DNA from: Catellatospora sichuanensis
GTDB lineage: Bacteria; Actinomycetota; Actinomycetes; Mycobacteriales; Micromonosporaceae
Direction: 5' to 3'
Length of the DNA: 64,000 nucleotides
NCBI RefSeq assembly: GCF_007483665.1
Contig: NZ_VIQO01000038.1
Coordinates: 80,602 to 144,601 of the forward strand
In this document: positions 53,232 to 61,384 of the stretch, piece after piece
How the letters are laid out: each line of letters begins with the position of its first letter
Numbering within the stretch: position 1 is the first letter of the stretch
The notes under the pieces: generated by a model
The model's input: the letters and a program-made list of their open reading frames with translations, nothing else
The model's database searches: none
What the model was told of the DNA's origin: nothing
Translations under genes and position numbers: made by a program

Positions 53232-54521
53232 TCAGTAGCCCCAGCGGTTCTTCAGATGCCGCCAGAAGTCACGCAGCATCCACCGGTCGAACTCGGTGAT
53301 GCTGGTGGCGCTGCCCGCCTTCATGATGAAGCAGCACTGGCCGGTGGGTGTCCAGTCGTAGAAGTCGTCCAGGCCGAAGGTGTGCCCGACTTCGTGCAGG
53401 AAGATGTGGATGTTCTCGGAGTTCATCGCACCGGTGAAGTATTCGCTGCTCATCCGCTGTCCCCAGTCGCCGCCGGCGCCGCCGCCGAAGCCCGAGGTCA
53501 GCCAGAGCGACATGTCGTAGTGGTGCGACGCGCCGCCGGGGCAGCCGGTGTAGTTGCCGTCCTGGTGGAAGAAGCGGCCGCACGGCTCCGAGCACTGCGG
53601 CGCGTTCTCCCGGATGTTGTTGACGTAGATGTCGACCGAGTTGTCGGTCCATTCGAGGGTCGCGCGGTCCCGCACGGCCCAGCCGACGACCTTCACCGGC
53701 ACCTCGGCGTACGGCCAGCCGTTGTGCCCGGCCATGACGTCCATCCACTTCTTGAACTGCCGGGACAGCGCCGCGTGGATCTGGTCGCGCATGGCTGCGG
53801 TGACCCGGGCGCTGGAGTCCCAGCGTACGCAATAATTGATCTTTCCGCCGCCGGCCATGACCTGGTCCCAGCCGTAGTTGCGGAAGGTGAGCAGCTGCGG
53901 ATACGTGGACTGGTAGTGCGACCACACCTCGTTGAGCGGTGTGACCAGATTCGCGGGCGGGTTCCAGCCGCTGGTGGGCGGGCTCGACGGGGAGGTCGAC
54001 GGCCGGGGCGACGCCGAGGGCGAGACCGACGGCCGTGGGGACGCCGACGGCGAGGACGAGGGGCCGCCCGACGGTGCGGGTGACGCGCTGGACGGCGCGC
54101 CGGTGCAGGCGACGCCGTTGAGAGTGAACGCGGTCGGGATCGGATTCGCGGTCGTCCACGCTCCGTTGAAACCGATCGTGGTGCTCGCGTTCGTGCCGAG
54201 GCTGCCGTTGTAGCCGACGTCGACGGCGGTGACCTGGCTGCCGCTCTGGGTGTAGGTGGCGCTCCAGCCCTGTGTGACGGCCTGTCCGGCGGCGGGGAAC
54301 GTCCACCGCAGGGTCCAGGCGGTGAGCGGGTCGCCGAGGTTCTTGATCACGATGTTGCCGGTGAACCCGCCGCCCCATTGCGACGGGACGGTGTAGGTGA
54401 CCTGGCAGCCGGTGACGGCGGCCCGCGCCGCGGTGGCGACGAGGGTCCAGGCGGCCACGGCGGTCACCGCGATCACGGCGACGGCTGAGGTCAGGGCATG
54501 GCGATGTCTGATGTAGCGCAC
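53232..54521 (-). CDS. Secreted metzincin-type protease with CBM2
   Basis: A 429-aa exported protein. The start is GTG 54521 with GGAG 6 nt upstream. The signal peptide ends ATAARA near residue 34. A family 2 cellulose-binding module (about 35-135, bounded by two cysteines, with GWSATYTQSGSQVTAVDVGYN) is joined by a Pro/Ser linker to a C-terminal domain of about 235 residues. That domain has HEVGHTFGLDD (about 373-383), the extended zinc motif of metzincin-like proteases, and several cysteines. A cellulose-anchored protease is uncommon. The substrate is unknown. Confidence 0.87.
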   Translation of the reverse strand: MRYIRHRHALTSAVAVIAVTAVAAWTLVATAARAAVTGCQVTYTVPSQWGGGFTGNIVIKNLGDPLTAWTLRWTFPAAGQAVTQGWSATYTQSGSQVTAVDVGYNGSLGTNASTTIGFNGAWTTANPIPTAFTLNGVACTGAPSSASPAPSGGPSSSPSASPRPSVSPSASPRPSTSPSSPPTSGWNPPANLVTPLNEVWSHYQSTYPQLLTFRNYGWDQVMAGGGKINYCVRWDSSARVTAAMRDQIHAALSRQFKKWMDVMAGHNGWPYAEVPVKVVGWAVRDRATLEWTDNSVDIYVNNIRENAPQCSEPCGRFFHQDGNYTGCPGGASHHYDMSLWLTSGFGGGAGGDWGQRMSSEYFTGAMNSENIHIFLHEVGHTFGLDDFYDWTPTGQCCFIMKAGSATSITEFDRWMLRDFWRHLKNRWGY

Positions 54522-54648
54522 GGGAATCTCCGAGGGTGCGGGCGCGTGACGCGCCGACTCTGCAGACACGTGCCGCGGATGCCCGACGTCGGCGGCACGT
54601 TGGTACGCGGACGAGGTCCGCTCCGGCTCCCGGACACCACGATGCAGC

Positions 54649-54664
54649 CCGAAAAGGTTTTCGG
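54649..54664 (-). promoter_or_regulatory. Palindrome upstream of the CBM2 protease
   Basis: Inverted repeat CCGAAAAGGTTTTCGG, 7-bp arms with a GG centre, 128 bp upstream of the protease start, in a 219-bp gap that is otherwise without clear signals. It may be an operator or a small terminator for the ABC-F gene upstream. Confidence 0.45.
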
Positions 54665-54740
54665 CAACTGATGACGGACCTATCCGGACAGTTCTTGTGT
54701 CAGGCCAGGTCGTAGACCACCGTGGTCCAGGTGCGTGCCG

Positions 54741-56378
54741 TCAGCTCGCGGTGACGCGTCCGGCCTCGACGGTGAGCATCCGGTTGGTCTGCACGGCCTG
54801 CAGCATCTGCCGGTCGTGGGTGACCAGCAGCAGCGTTCCGGTGTACGAATCCAGCGCCTGCTCCAGCTGCTCGATCGCGGCCAGGTCGAGGTGGTTGGTG
54901 GGCTCGTCGAGCACCAGCAGGTTCACCCCCGACGCCTGTAGCAGCGCCAGCGCGGCACGGGTGCGCTCACCCGGTGACAGGGTCGCGGCCGGGCGCAGCA
55001 CGTGCGCCGCGCGCAGCCCGAACTTCGCCAGCAGGGTGCGCACGTCGCCCGGGGCCAGCGCGGGCACCGCGGACTGGAACGCGTCGACCAGCGGCTGGTG
55101 GCCCAGGAAGCGGCCGCGGGCCTGGTCGATCTCGCCGACGACGACGCCGGGGCCGAGCGAGGCGGTGCCCGCGGCGAGTATGGCCCGGCCGAGCATGGCG
55201 CGCAGCAGGGTGGACTTGCCCGAGCCGTTGGGGCCGGTCACGGCGACCCGGTCGGCCCAGTCGATGCGCAGGTCGACCGGCCCGAGGGTGAAGTCGCCCT
55301 GGCGTACGACGGCGTTGTTGAGGGTGGCCACGACAGCGCCGGCGCGGGGGGCGGCGGCGATCTGCATGCGCAGCTCCCACTCCTTGCGCGGCTCCTCGAC
55401 CTCGTCCATCCGCTCGATCAGGCGCTCGGTCTGGCGGGCCTTGGCGGCCTGCTTCTCGGTCGACTCGGTGCGGAACGCCCGGCCGATCTTGTCGTTGTCG
55501 GGCGACTTGCGGCGGGCGTTCTTGACGCCCTTCTCCATCCAGGAGCGCTGCATGCGGGCGCGGGCCAGCAGGTCGTCCTTCTTGTCGGCGTACTCGTCGT
55601 AGGCCTCGCGGGCGTGCTGGCGCGCGACCTCGCGCTCGGCGAGGTAGGCCTGGTAGCCGCCGCCGTACTGGCGCACCTGCTGCTGGACGAGGTCCAGCTC
55701 GACGACGCGGGTGACGGTGCGGGTCAGGAACTCGCGGTCGTGGCTGACCAGCACGGTGCCCGCGCGCAAGTCGCCGAGGAAACGCTCCAGCCGGTCCAGC
55801 CCGGCCAGGTCGAGATCGTTGGTCGGCTCGTCCAGCAGGAAGATGTCATACCGGCTGAGCAGCAGCGACGCCATACCGGCGCGGGCGGCCTGGCCGCCGG
55901 ACAGCGCGGTCATCGGGTGGTCGAGGTCGACGTCGAGGCCCAGCTCCGCGGCGATCGCGGCGGCCCGCTCGGGCAGGTCGGCCCCGCCGAGTTCGAGCCA
56001 GCGTTCGAGGGCTTCGCCGTAGCGGTCGTCGGCGCCGTCCGCGCCCTCGGCCAGCGCCATCGCCGCGTCGTCCATCTCCTGCTGGGCCCGTGCCACGCCG
56101 GTGCGCCGGGCCAGGAAGTCGCGCACGTTCTCGGCGGGGCGCCGCTCGGGCTCCTGCGGCAGCAGGCCGACGTTGGCCGTGGGCGGGTTGAGGGTGACGG
56201 TGCCCTCGTCGGGGGCGGCCAGGCCGGCGAGCAGGCGCAGCAGCGTGGACTTGCCAGCCCCGTTCACGCCGACCAGGCCGACGACCTCACCGGGCGCGAC
56301 GACCAGATCGAGGTCGCTGAACAGGATCCGCTCGCCGTGCCCGGCGGAAAGGCCACGGGCCACCATGGTCGCGCTCAT
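54741..56378 (-). CDS. ABC-F family ATPase
   Basis: A 545-aa soluble protein with two ABC domains and no membrane part. Walker A sites are GVNGAGKST (about 36-44) and GPNGSGKST (about 350-358), the signatures are LSGGQAARAGMA and LSPGERTRAALA, and both Walker B motifs end in DEPTN. The charged linker between domains (about 245-320, ARQHAREAYDEYADKKDDLLARAR) corresponds to the P-site tRNA interaction motif. ABC-F proteins act on the ribosome, as translation factors or antibiotic-resistance factors. The ATG overlaps a mini-ORF stop. Confidence 0.92.
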   Translation of the reverse strand: MSATMVARGLSAGHGERILFSDLDLVVAPGEVVGLVGVNGAGKSTLLRLLAGLAAPDEGTVTLNPPTANVGLLPQEPERRPAENVRDFLARRTGVARAQQEMDDAAMALAEGADGADDRYGEALERWLELGGADLPERAAAIAAELGLDVDLDHPMTALSGGQAARAGMASLLLSRYDIFLLDEPTNDLDLAGLDRLERFLGDLRAGTVLVSHDREFLTRTVTRVVELDLVQQQVRQYGGGYQAYLAEREVARQHAREAYDEYADKKDDLLARARMQRSWMEKGVKNARRKSPDNDKIGRAFRTESTEKQAAKARQTERLIERMDEVEEPRKEWELRMQIAAAPRAGAVVATLNNAVVRQGDFTLGPVDLRIDWADRVAVTGPNGSGKSTLLRAMLGRAILAAGTASLGPGVVVGEIDQARGRFLGHQPLVDAFQSAVPALAPGDVRTLLAKFGLRAAHVLRPAATLSPGERTRAALALLQASGVNLLVLDEPTNHLDLAAIEQLEQALDSYTGTLLLVTHDRQMLQAVQTNRMLTVEAGRVTAS

Positions 56379-56437
56379 GCCCGCTCCTCGCTGCGCTCGT
56401 CACCGGCATGCGCCGAGCCTGTGATTCGCTCGCTCAT
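56375..56437 (-). CDS. Mini-ORF before ABC-F gene (ERSEERA type)
   Basis: A 20-codon ORF beginning MSERITGSA and ending GDERSEERA. Its ATG overlaps the TGA of another short frame (56434-56460) and its TGA overlaps the ABC-F ATG. It has the same C-terminal codons and GAGGAG as the copies upstream of the lipid kinase, pafC and betaine permease genes. Confidence 0.55.
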   Translation of the reverse strand: MSERITGSAHAGDERSEERA

Positions 56438-56460
56438 GCCTGCTCCTCGCTGCCGCTCAC
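56434..56460 (-). CDS. Eight-codon mini-ORF, truncated family member
   Basis: GTG 56460 opens an 8-codon frame (MSGSEEQA) that retains only the last part of the family tail plus GAGGAG, and its TGA overlaps the ATG of the 20-codon mini-ORF. It makes this a double chain like the one at 37944-38089, but with a shortened first unit. Confidence 0.4.
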   Translation of the reverse strand: MSGSEEQA

Positions 56461-56503
56461 CCGCGAAGCGTATCCGCCGCCCCGCTCACCGGCCCCGCAG
56501 CCC

Positions 56504-56755
56504 TCAGCCCACGACCTCGTGCAGGTAGCACCAGCGCCAGTTCTCACCCGGTTCGAACGACTGGATGACCGGGTGCCCCACCTCGTGGAAGTGGGCGGTG
56601 GCGTGCTTGTGCGGAGAGGAGTCGCAGCAGCCGACGTGCCCGCAGGTCAGGCAGCGGCGCAGGTGCACCCAGGTGGTGCCGTCGCGCAGGCACTCCTCGC
56701 ATCCGTCGGCACGGGCCGCCGGGTCATCGGCGCTCTTCAGGTCCTCACAGCTCAT
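56504..56755 (-). CDS. UBP-type zinc finger protein
   Basis: An 83-aa protein that is almost entirely a ZnF-UBP domain: CEECLRDGTTWVHLRRCLTCGHVGCCDSSPHKHATAHFHEVGHPVI carries the Cys and His ligands. In eukaryotes this fold binds the free C-terminal GG of ubiquitin; in bacteria its role is unsettled. Bacterial copies often lie beside or are fused to Na/H antiporters, as here. The ATG overlaps the stop of a mini-ORF. Confidence 0.9.
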   Translation of the reverse strand: MSCEDLKSADDPAARADGCEECLRDGTTWVHLRRCLTCGHVGCCDSSPHKHATAHFHEVGHPVIQSFEPGENWRWCYLHEVVG

Positions 56756-56796
56756 GCCTGCTCCTCGTATCGCTCGTCGACCGCATGCGCCCGCAT
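56752..56796 (-). CDS. Mini-ORF before UBP zinc-finger gene
   Basis: A 14-codon frame (begins MRAHAV, ends DERYEEQA), 11 bp after the antiporter stop. Its TGA overlaps the UBP gene ATG, and its last codons give GAGGAG. One change from the family consensus (SEE to YEE) and the short N-terminus mark it as a diverged copy. Confidence 0.5.
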   Translation of the reverse strand: MRAHAVDERYEEQA

Positions 56797-56807
56797 CGGC
56801 CCACGCG

Positions 56808-58373
56808 TCAGTCCATCCGTTCCAGCATCGACTCTTCCAGGTCCATGTCGCGTTGTGCCCGGACGAGCACGTCCTCCGGGATCCGGCCCGCGTCCCGGGC
56901 CGAGCGGAACACGGTCCGCTCGGCCTCCAGCATCTCCCGGCGCAGCCGCACGTAAACGGCGGTTGGCGTTTCCCGGTCGGCGCCCAGCCGCTCCCACACC
57001 GCGTTGGAGCGCCGTTCGGTGAGGGCGCGCAGCTTCTCCACGACGTCCGGCGAGGCGGTGTCGGCCAGGCTCTCCAGCCGCTCGCGGGCCGCCTTGCTGG
57101 CCTGCTGCTGCGCTTGCGCCTCGGCGAGGATGTCGCCGGTCCGGTCGTCGGCCTGCACCTTCAGCATCCGGGCCACCATCGGCAGGGTCATGCCCTGCAG
57201 CACGAGGGTGCCGACGATGACGGCGAAGGCCAGCCAGACGAACAGCGCCCGCGGGTAGGGCATGCCGGCGGCGAGCGTGGCCGGCAGCGCCAGCGCGGTG
57301 GCCAGGGTGACCACGCCGCGCATGCCGGCCCACGAGATGACCGTCGCCCCGGTGAAGTCCAGGCCGGTGCCGTGGCGGCGCACCATGGGCAACAGCCGGA
57401 CCAGGTACGCGACCGGGTACATCCAGGCGAATCGGGTGACGATCACGGTCGCGAGCACCGCCAGGGTCAACCCGACCACCTCGGCGACGGGGGTGTTCAG
57501 GCCGGTCAGCACCTCCCGCAACTGCAGCCCGACGACCAGGAACACCAGGCCTTCCAGCATGAAGGTGATCATGCGCCAGAACGCGCCCATCTGCAGGCGC
57601 GACGCCGCCGACATCAGTGTCGGCATCCGGTGGCCCAGGTAGAGACCGGCGACCACGACGGCGACCACCGCCGACGCGTGGATGACCTCCGCGATCACGG
57701 TCACCGCGAAGGGGGTCAGCAGCGAGATCGAGTTGTCGATCAGCGGGTCGCGGGTGCGCCGGTGCAGGAACGCCGCGGTGAGCGCACCCAGCGCACCGAC
57801 CAGCACGCCGCCGCCGGCCGCCAGCAGCACCTGCTCGGCCACGGCCATCGGGCCGACCGCCGTGCCGATCGCGACCGCCACCGCGACCCGGAAGATCACC
57901 AGTGCGGTGGCGTCGTTGAGCAGGCTCTCGCCTTCCAGGATGGTCACCATCCGGCGCGGCAGCCCGATGCGCTTCGCGATGGCGGTGGCCGCGATGGCGT
58001 CGGGGGGCGCCACCACGGCGCCGAGGGCGAGGCAGGCGGCGAGCGGCACCTGCGGCAGCAGCGCGTGCACGAGCAGGCCGACCGCGACCGCGGTGAAGAT
58101 GACCAGGCCGACCGCGAGCAGCAGGATCGAGCGGATGTTGTGCCGGAACGCCGGCACGGATGTCTCCAGCGCGGCGACGTACAGCAGCGGCGGCAGGACG
58201 CCGATGAGCACGATCTCGGGTTCGAGCACGACGACCGGGAACCCGGGCACCAGCGCCAGGCAGAGCCCGACCACCACCAGCACGATCGGATTGAGCAGGT
58301 TGTACCGGCGCGACAGCGCGGACACCGCGACGACGACCACGGTCAGCACGACCGCCACCACGAGGGCATTCAC
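56808..58373 (-). CDS. CPA1-type Na+/H+ antiporter
   Basis: A 521-aa cation:proton antiporter with about twelve helices (residues 1-400) and a cytoplasmic C-terminal tail. The paired acidic ion-binding region is in LGAVVAPPDAIAATAIAKRIGLPRR (about 117-141) and GESLLNDATALV (about 148-159). GTG 58373 follows TAGGCT (58381-58386) by 7 nt, a leaderless start. It heads a minus-strand run with the UBP finger and the ABC-F gene. The coupling ion (Na, K or Li) cannot be told. Confidence 0.93.
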   Translation of the reverse strand: MNALVVAVVLTVVVVAVSALSRRYNLLNPIVLVVVGLCLALVPGFPVVVLEPEIVLIGVLPPLLYVAALETSVPAFRHNIRSILLLAVGLVIFTAVAVGLLVHALLPQVPLAACLALGAVVAPPDAIAATAIAKRIGLPRRMVTILEGESLLNDATALVIFRVAVAVAIGTAVGPMAVAEQVLLAAGGGVLVGALGALTAAFLHRRTRDPLIDNSISLLTPFAVTVIAEVIHASAVVAVVVAGLYLGHRMPTLMSAASRLQMGAFWRMITFMLEGLVFLVVGLQLREVLTGLNTPVAEVVGLTLAVLATVIVTRFAWMYPVAYLVRLLPMVRRHGTGLDFTGATVISWAGMRGVVTLATALALPATLAAGMPYPRALFVWLAFAVIVGTLVLQGMTLPMVARMLKVQADDRTGDILAEAQAQQQASKAARERLESLADTASPDVVEKLRALTERRSNAVWERLGADRETPTAVYVRLRREMLEAERTVFRSARDAGRIPEDVLVRAQRDMDLEESMLERMD

Positions 58374-58794
58374 GTGTCAGAGCCTATGGTGTGGCACGCC
58401 CGCCGACGCGTTTGTCGGCGGTCACCGCACCCATCCGGCGCATCCGGGCACGAATATCCGCTGCTGACGGCGACGCCACCCCCAGCTGACCGGCCGGTAG
58501 GTAAGATTTCTCTCCCGCCCAGTGGGAAACATGCACAATAGCGCATGGGTTCACTCGATGTTCATCTTTCCTTGCCGACCGGTCAGGCAACCCCGTGCGC
58601 CGCCCGGTTACCGCCCCCGATGGGCGTTCTACCTGCCGGTCGGTAGGCAGGCTAAATGAACTCCCGGTGAAAGCACCCCTGACCTGCCGCCCGGCAAGGC
58701 GTTTGCCCAGTTCACGGCGTTGACCATGTCCTCCGGCCGGAGGTTTGATCGGCAGGTTCCGCTAAATCAGCCATCTTTGGGAGGAGGGTGTTCG
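58374..58794. promoter_or_regulatory. 421-bp gap with three related palindromic operators
   Basis: Three palindromes share the centre CCGG and outer GGTAGG/GGCAA-type flanks: TGACCGGCCGGTAGGTAA (58487-58504), TTGCCGACCGGTCAGGCAA (58572-58590) and CTACCTGCCGGTCGGTAG (58629-58646). They look like TetR-family operators. A candidate promoter for the plus-strand peptide gene is TTGACC (58720-58725), 18 bp, TTTGAT (58744-58749). No regulator gene lies alongside. Confidence 0.6.
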
Positions 58795-59142
58795 ATGCAG
58801 GAGACCGCTCGTGCCATCGGCCACCGGCTGCGGATCACCACCACCATGTTCAGCCTGATGCTGTTCCTGGTCGCCGGGCTCACCGTCATGGCGCAACCGC
58901 AGCGGGCGTCGGCCGCGCAGCTCACCGAACCGGTTTCGGTGTCCATGCAGGAATCGACCGCGTCCGCACTGGACGGCGGCAAGCGCTGCTGGAAGCAGAC
59001 CTACCGCTGGCACCACCGCACGTACAAGAAGTGGGTCTGCAAGTACAGCCACCACTACAAGAAGCACTACAAGAAGAACTACCACCACAAGAAGCACAAC
59101 AACCACGGCAACAACCACCACGGGTACAGCAACCACCGTTGA
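58795..59142 (+). CDS. Secreted His/Lys/Tyr-rich small protein
   Basis: A 115-aa exported protein of unknown function. GGGAGGAGGG precedes ATG 58795 by 6 nt. The signal peptide has a hydrophobic core (MFSLMLFLVAGLTVMA) and a likely cleavage at RASA near residue 42. After a serine-rich spacer, the last 53 residues contain 12 His, 11 Lys and 7 Tyr and two cysteines (KRCWKQTYRW... and KKWVCKYSHHY) that may form a disulphide. The very end is Asn/His/Gly-rich. Metal binding or a cationic antimicrobial role are both possible. No match is recognised. Confidence 0.8.
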   Translation: MQETARAIGHRLRITTTMFSLMLFLVAGLTVMAQPQRASAAQLTEPVSVSMQESTASALDGGKRCWKQTYRWHHRTYKKWVCKYSHHYKKHYKKNYHHKKHNNHGNNHHGYSNHR

Positions 59143-59156
59143 GGTGCACCCGTCCC

Positions 59157-59182
59157 GGGCCGGCGGCCCCGACCGCCGGCCC
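59157..59182 (+). terminator. Terminator after His/Lys-rich gene
   Basis: A 10-bp stem GGGCCGGCGG/CCGCCGGCCC with a 6-nt loop, 14 bp after the stop. Confidence 0.72.
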
Positions 59183-59226
59183 ACCCGCGCCCCGCGCGGA
59201 CCCGGTCACGATGGCACGATGGCCTG

Positions 59227-60606
59227 ATGCCTGAGATGGACCTGCTGCCGGCCACCCGCCGCGCCCTGTTGCACCGCATCGCCACCGCCCAGACCGAGGG
59301 CCGCGCGCCGTCCCTGGTCGGCGCCGTCGTCCGCGACGGCGCCCCGGTGTGGACGCACGGCCGGGGCCTGGTCGGCGGGCAGCCGCCGACCGCCGACACG
59401 CAGTACCGCATCGGCTCGCTGACCAAGACGTTCGTCGCCGTGCTGGTGATGCGCCTGCGCGACGAGGGCCGGCTCGACCTCGCCGACCCCCTCGGCACGC
59501 ACCTGCCCGCCGCGCCCCCGGACACGGCCGGGCTGACCGTCGCCCAGCTGCTCGCGCACACCGCCGGGCTGGCCTCGGAGACCCCCGCACCCTGGTGGGA
59601 GCGCACAGACGGCGGCGTACGCCCCGAGCTGGCCGACATTCTCGACGCCGACGGGATCAAGCACCCCGCAGGACGGGTCTTCCACTACTCGAACCCGGGC
59701 TTCGCGCTGCTCGGCGCACTCGTCGAGGAACTGCGCGGCAAACCGCTGGAGCAGGTGCTCGCCGAGGAGATCCTCGGGCCGCTGGGCATGACCCGCACCT
59801 CACTGCTGCCGCAGGCGCCGCACGCCCACGGCTGGGCGGTGCACCCGTGGGCCGACGTACTGCTGCCCGAACCCGCCACCGACACCGGCCGGATGGCCCC
59901 GGCCGGGCAGCTGTGGTCCACCGCCGAGGACCTCTGCCGTTTCGCCGCGTTCCTGGCCAAGGGCGACCCGGCCGTGCTGGCCGAGGCGAGCGTGGCTCAG
60001 ATGCGCACCCCGGCGTCCCCGCTCGACGGCCCCGTCTGGGACCTGACGTACGGCCTGGGCATGCAGCTCAAGAACGACGGCGGCCGGCTGCTGTCCGGGC
60101 ACACCGGCTCCATGCCCGGCTTCCTGTGCACGCTGTGGGTCTCCCCCGCCGACGGCCTGGGCGGCATCGTGCTGGCCAACGCCACCTCGGGGATTTCCAT
60201 CGGCGCGCTCGGCGCCGACCTGGTGCGCATCATGGCCGAGCACGAGCCGCGTATTCCGGACCCGTGGACCCCGCTGGAGTCCTACGACCCGGCGCTACTG
60301 GAGCTGACCGGCCCCTGGTACGTGGGACCGACCCCGGCGCTGATCCGGCTGCGCACCGACGGTGACCTGGAGTTCGGGCCGCTGACCGGCGCGGGACGCA
60401 GCTCCCGGATGAAGGCGCGGGGCGACGGCACCTGGCTCGGCCTGGAGGGTTACTACGCGGGCGAGACGCTGCGTGTGGTACGCGACGCCGCCGGTGCGGT
60501 GACCCATCTGGACCTGGGCAGTTTCGTGCTCACCCGCCGGCCGTACGGTTCGGACACCGTCCCGGGCGGCGTCGACCCGCTGGGCTGGCGCGGCGGGCCC
60601 GCGTAG
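59227..60606 (+). CDS. Serine hydrolase, class C beta-lactamase fold
   Basis: A 459-aa hydrolase with the nucleophile motif SLTK at residues 64-67, the tyrosine motif YSN near 154 and HTG in SGHTGSMPG near 293. This is the PF00144 pattern of esterases, D-aminopeptidases and class C beta-lactamases. The C-terminal 100 residues form an extra beta domain of DUF3471 style. It lacks a signal peptide, so it probably acts in the cytoplasm. Nine bp later the PIG-L gene begins. Confidence 0.9.
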   Translation: MPEMDLLPATRRALLHRIATAQTEGRAPSLVGAVVRDGAPVWTHGRGLVGGQPPTADTQYRIGSLTKTFVAVLVMRLRDEGRLDLADPLGTHLPAAPPDTAGLTVAQLLAHTAGLASETPAPWWERTDGGVRPELADILDADGIKHPAGRVFHYSNPGFALLGALVEELRGKPLEQVLAEEILGPLGMTRTSLLPQAPHAHGWAVHPWADVLLPEPATDTGRMAPAGQLWSTAEDLCRFAAFLAKGDPAVLAEASVAQMRTPASPLDGPVWDLTYGLGMQLKNDGGRLLSGHTGSMPGFLCTLWVSPADGLGGIVLANATSGISIGALGADLVRIMAEHEPRIPDPWTPLESYDPALLELTGPWYVGPTPALIRLRTDGDLEFGPLTGAGRSSRMKARGDGTWLGLEGYYAGETLRVVRDAAGAVTHLDLGSFVLTRRPYGSDTVPGGVDPLGWRGGPA

Positions 60607-60615
60607 GGTCGGGGC

Positions 60616-61341
60616 ATGGACCAGCTGGAGCCGATGCCGCAGGACTGGACCCGGGCGCTCGCCATCGCCGCCCACCCCGACGACCTCGAATACGGGGTGT
60701 CCGGGGCGGTGGCGGCATGGACCGCGGCGGGCAAGGACGTGCGCTACGCACTGGTCACGCGCGGCGAGGCCGGAATCGACACCATCCCGCCGGCCGAGTG
60801 CGGGCCACTGCGCGAGGCCGAGCAGCGCGCGGCGTGTGCCGAGGTCGGCGTGTCCGAGCTGGAGTTCCTCGGCCATGCCGACGGCGTCGTCGAGTACGGC
60901 CTGGCCCTGCGCCGGGACCTCGCCGCGGCGATCCGCCGCCACACGCCCGACCTGGTGATCACGGCGAACTTCCACGACATGTGGCCCGGCGGCGGCTGGA
61001 ACTCCCCCGACCACCGCAACGTGGGCCGGGCCGTAATGGACGCGGTCGGCGACGCGGGCAACCGCTGGATCTTCCCGGAGCTAGTGGGGCAGGGGCTGGC
61101 CCCGTGGGGCGGGGTGCGCTACGTCGCCGTCGGCGGCTCGCCGCAGGCCACCCACGCCGTCGACATCACCGACACGCTGGACCGGGCGGTCGCCTCGCTC
61201 GACGCGCACCACGCCTACCTGGACGGGCTCGGTGATCACCCGATGGCCGCCACGCGCGACTTCCTGGAGTGGATGGCCGACCTGACCGCACCGCGCTTCG
61301 GGGGCCGTCGCGCGGCGGCGTTCGAGCTGTACCGCATGTGA
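60616..61341 (+). CDS. PIG-L family N-deacetylase
   Basis: A 241-aa zinc-dependent deacetylase of the MshB/LmbE family with AHPDD at 19-23, the typical zinc motif, and a later DHRNVGRAV with the histidine ligand (about 134-142). Relatives remove N-acetyl groups from sugar conjugates in mycothiol synthesis and turnover or antibiotic synthesis. TAGGGT (60604-60609), 6 nt before the ATG, includes the TAG stop codon of the upstream gene, so stop codon and -10 box share bases. The substrate is unknown. Confidence 0.9.
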   Translation: MDQLEPMPQDWTRALAIAAHPDDLEYGVSGAVAAWTAAGKDVRYALVTRGEAGIDTIPPAECGPLREAEQRAACAEVGVSELEFLGHADGVVEYGLALRRDLAAAIRRHTPDLVITANFHDMWPGGGWNSPDHRNVGRAVMDAVGDAGNRWIFPELVGQGLAPWGGVRYVAVGGSPQATHAVDITDTLDRAVASLDAHHAYLDGLGDHPMAATRDFLEWMADLTAPRFGGRRAAAFELYRM

Positions 61342-61384
61342 GCTCCCGTCCCGGCCGCCCGCACCGGCACATCCGCCCATGATA

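Noticed and set aside
54690..54740. Possible extra coding tail beyond the ABC-F stop
   Set aside because: A short frame (ends TTVVYDLA) reads well on the minus strand, but it is not in frame with the ABC-F gene and has no start of its own. Too short to call.
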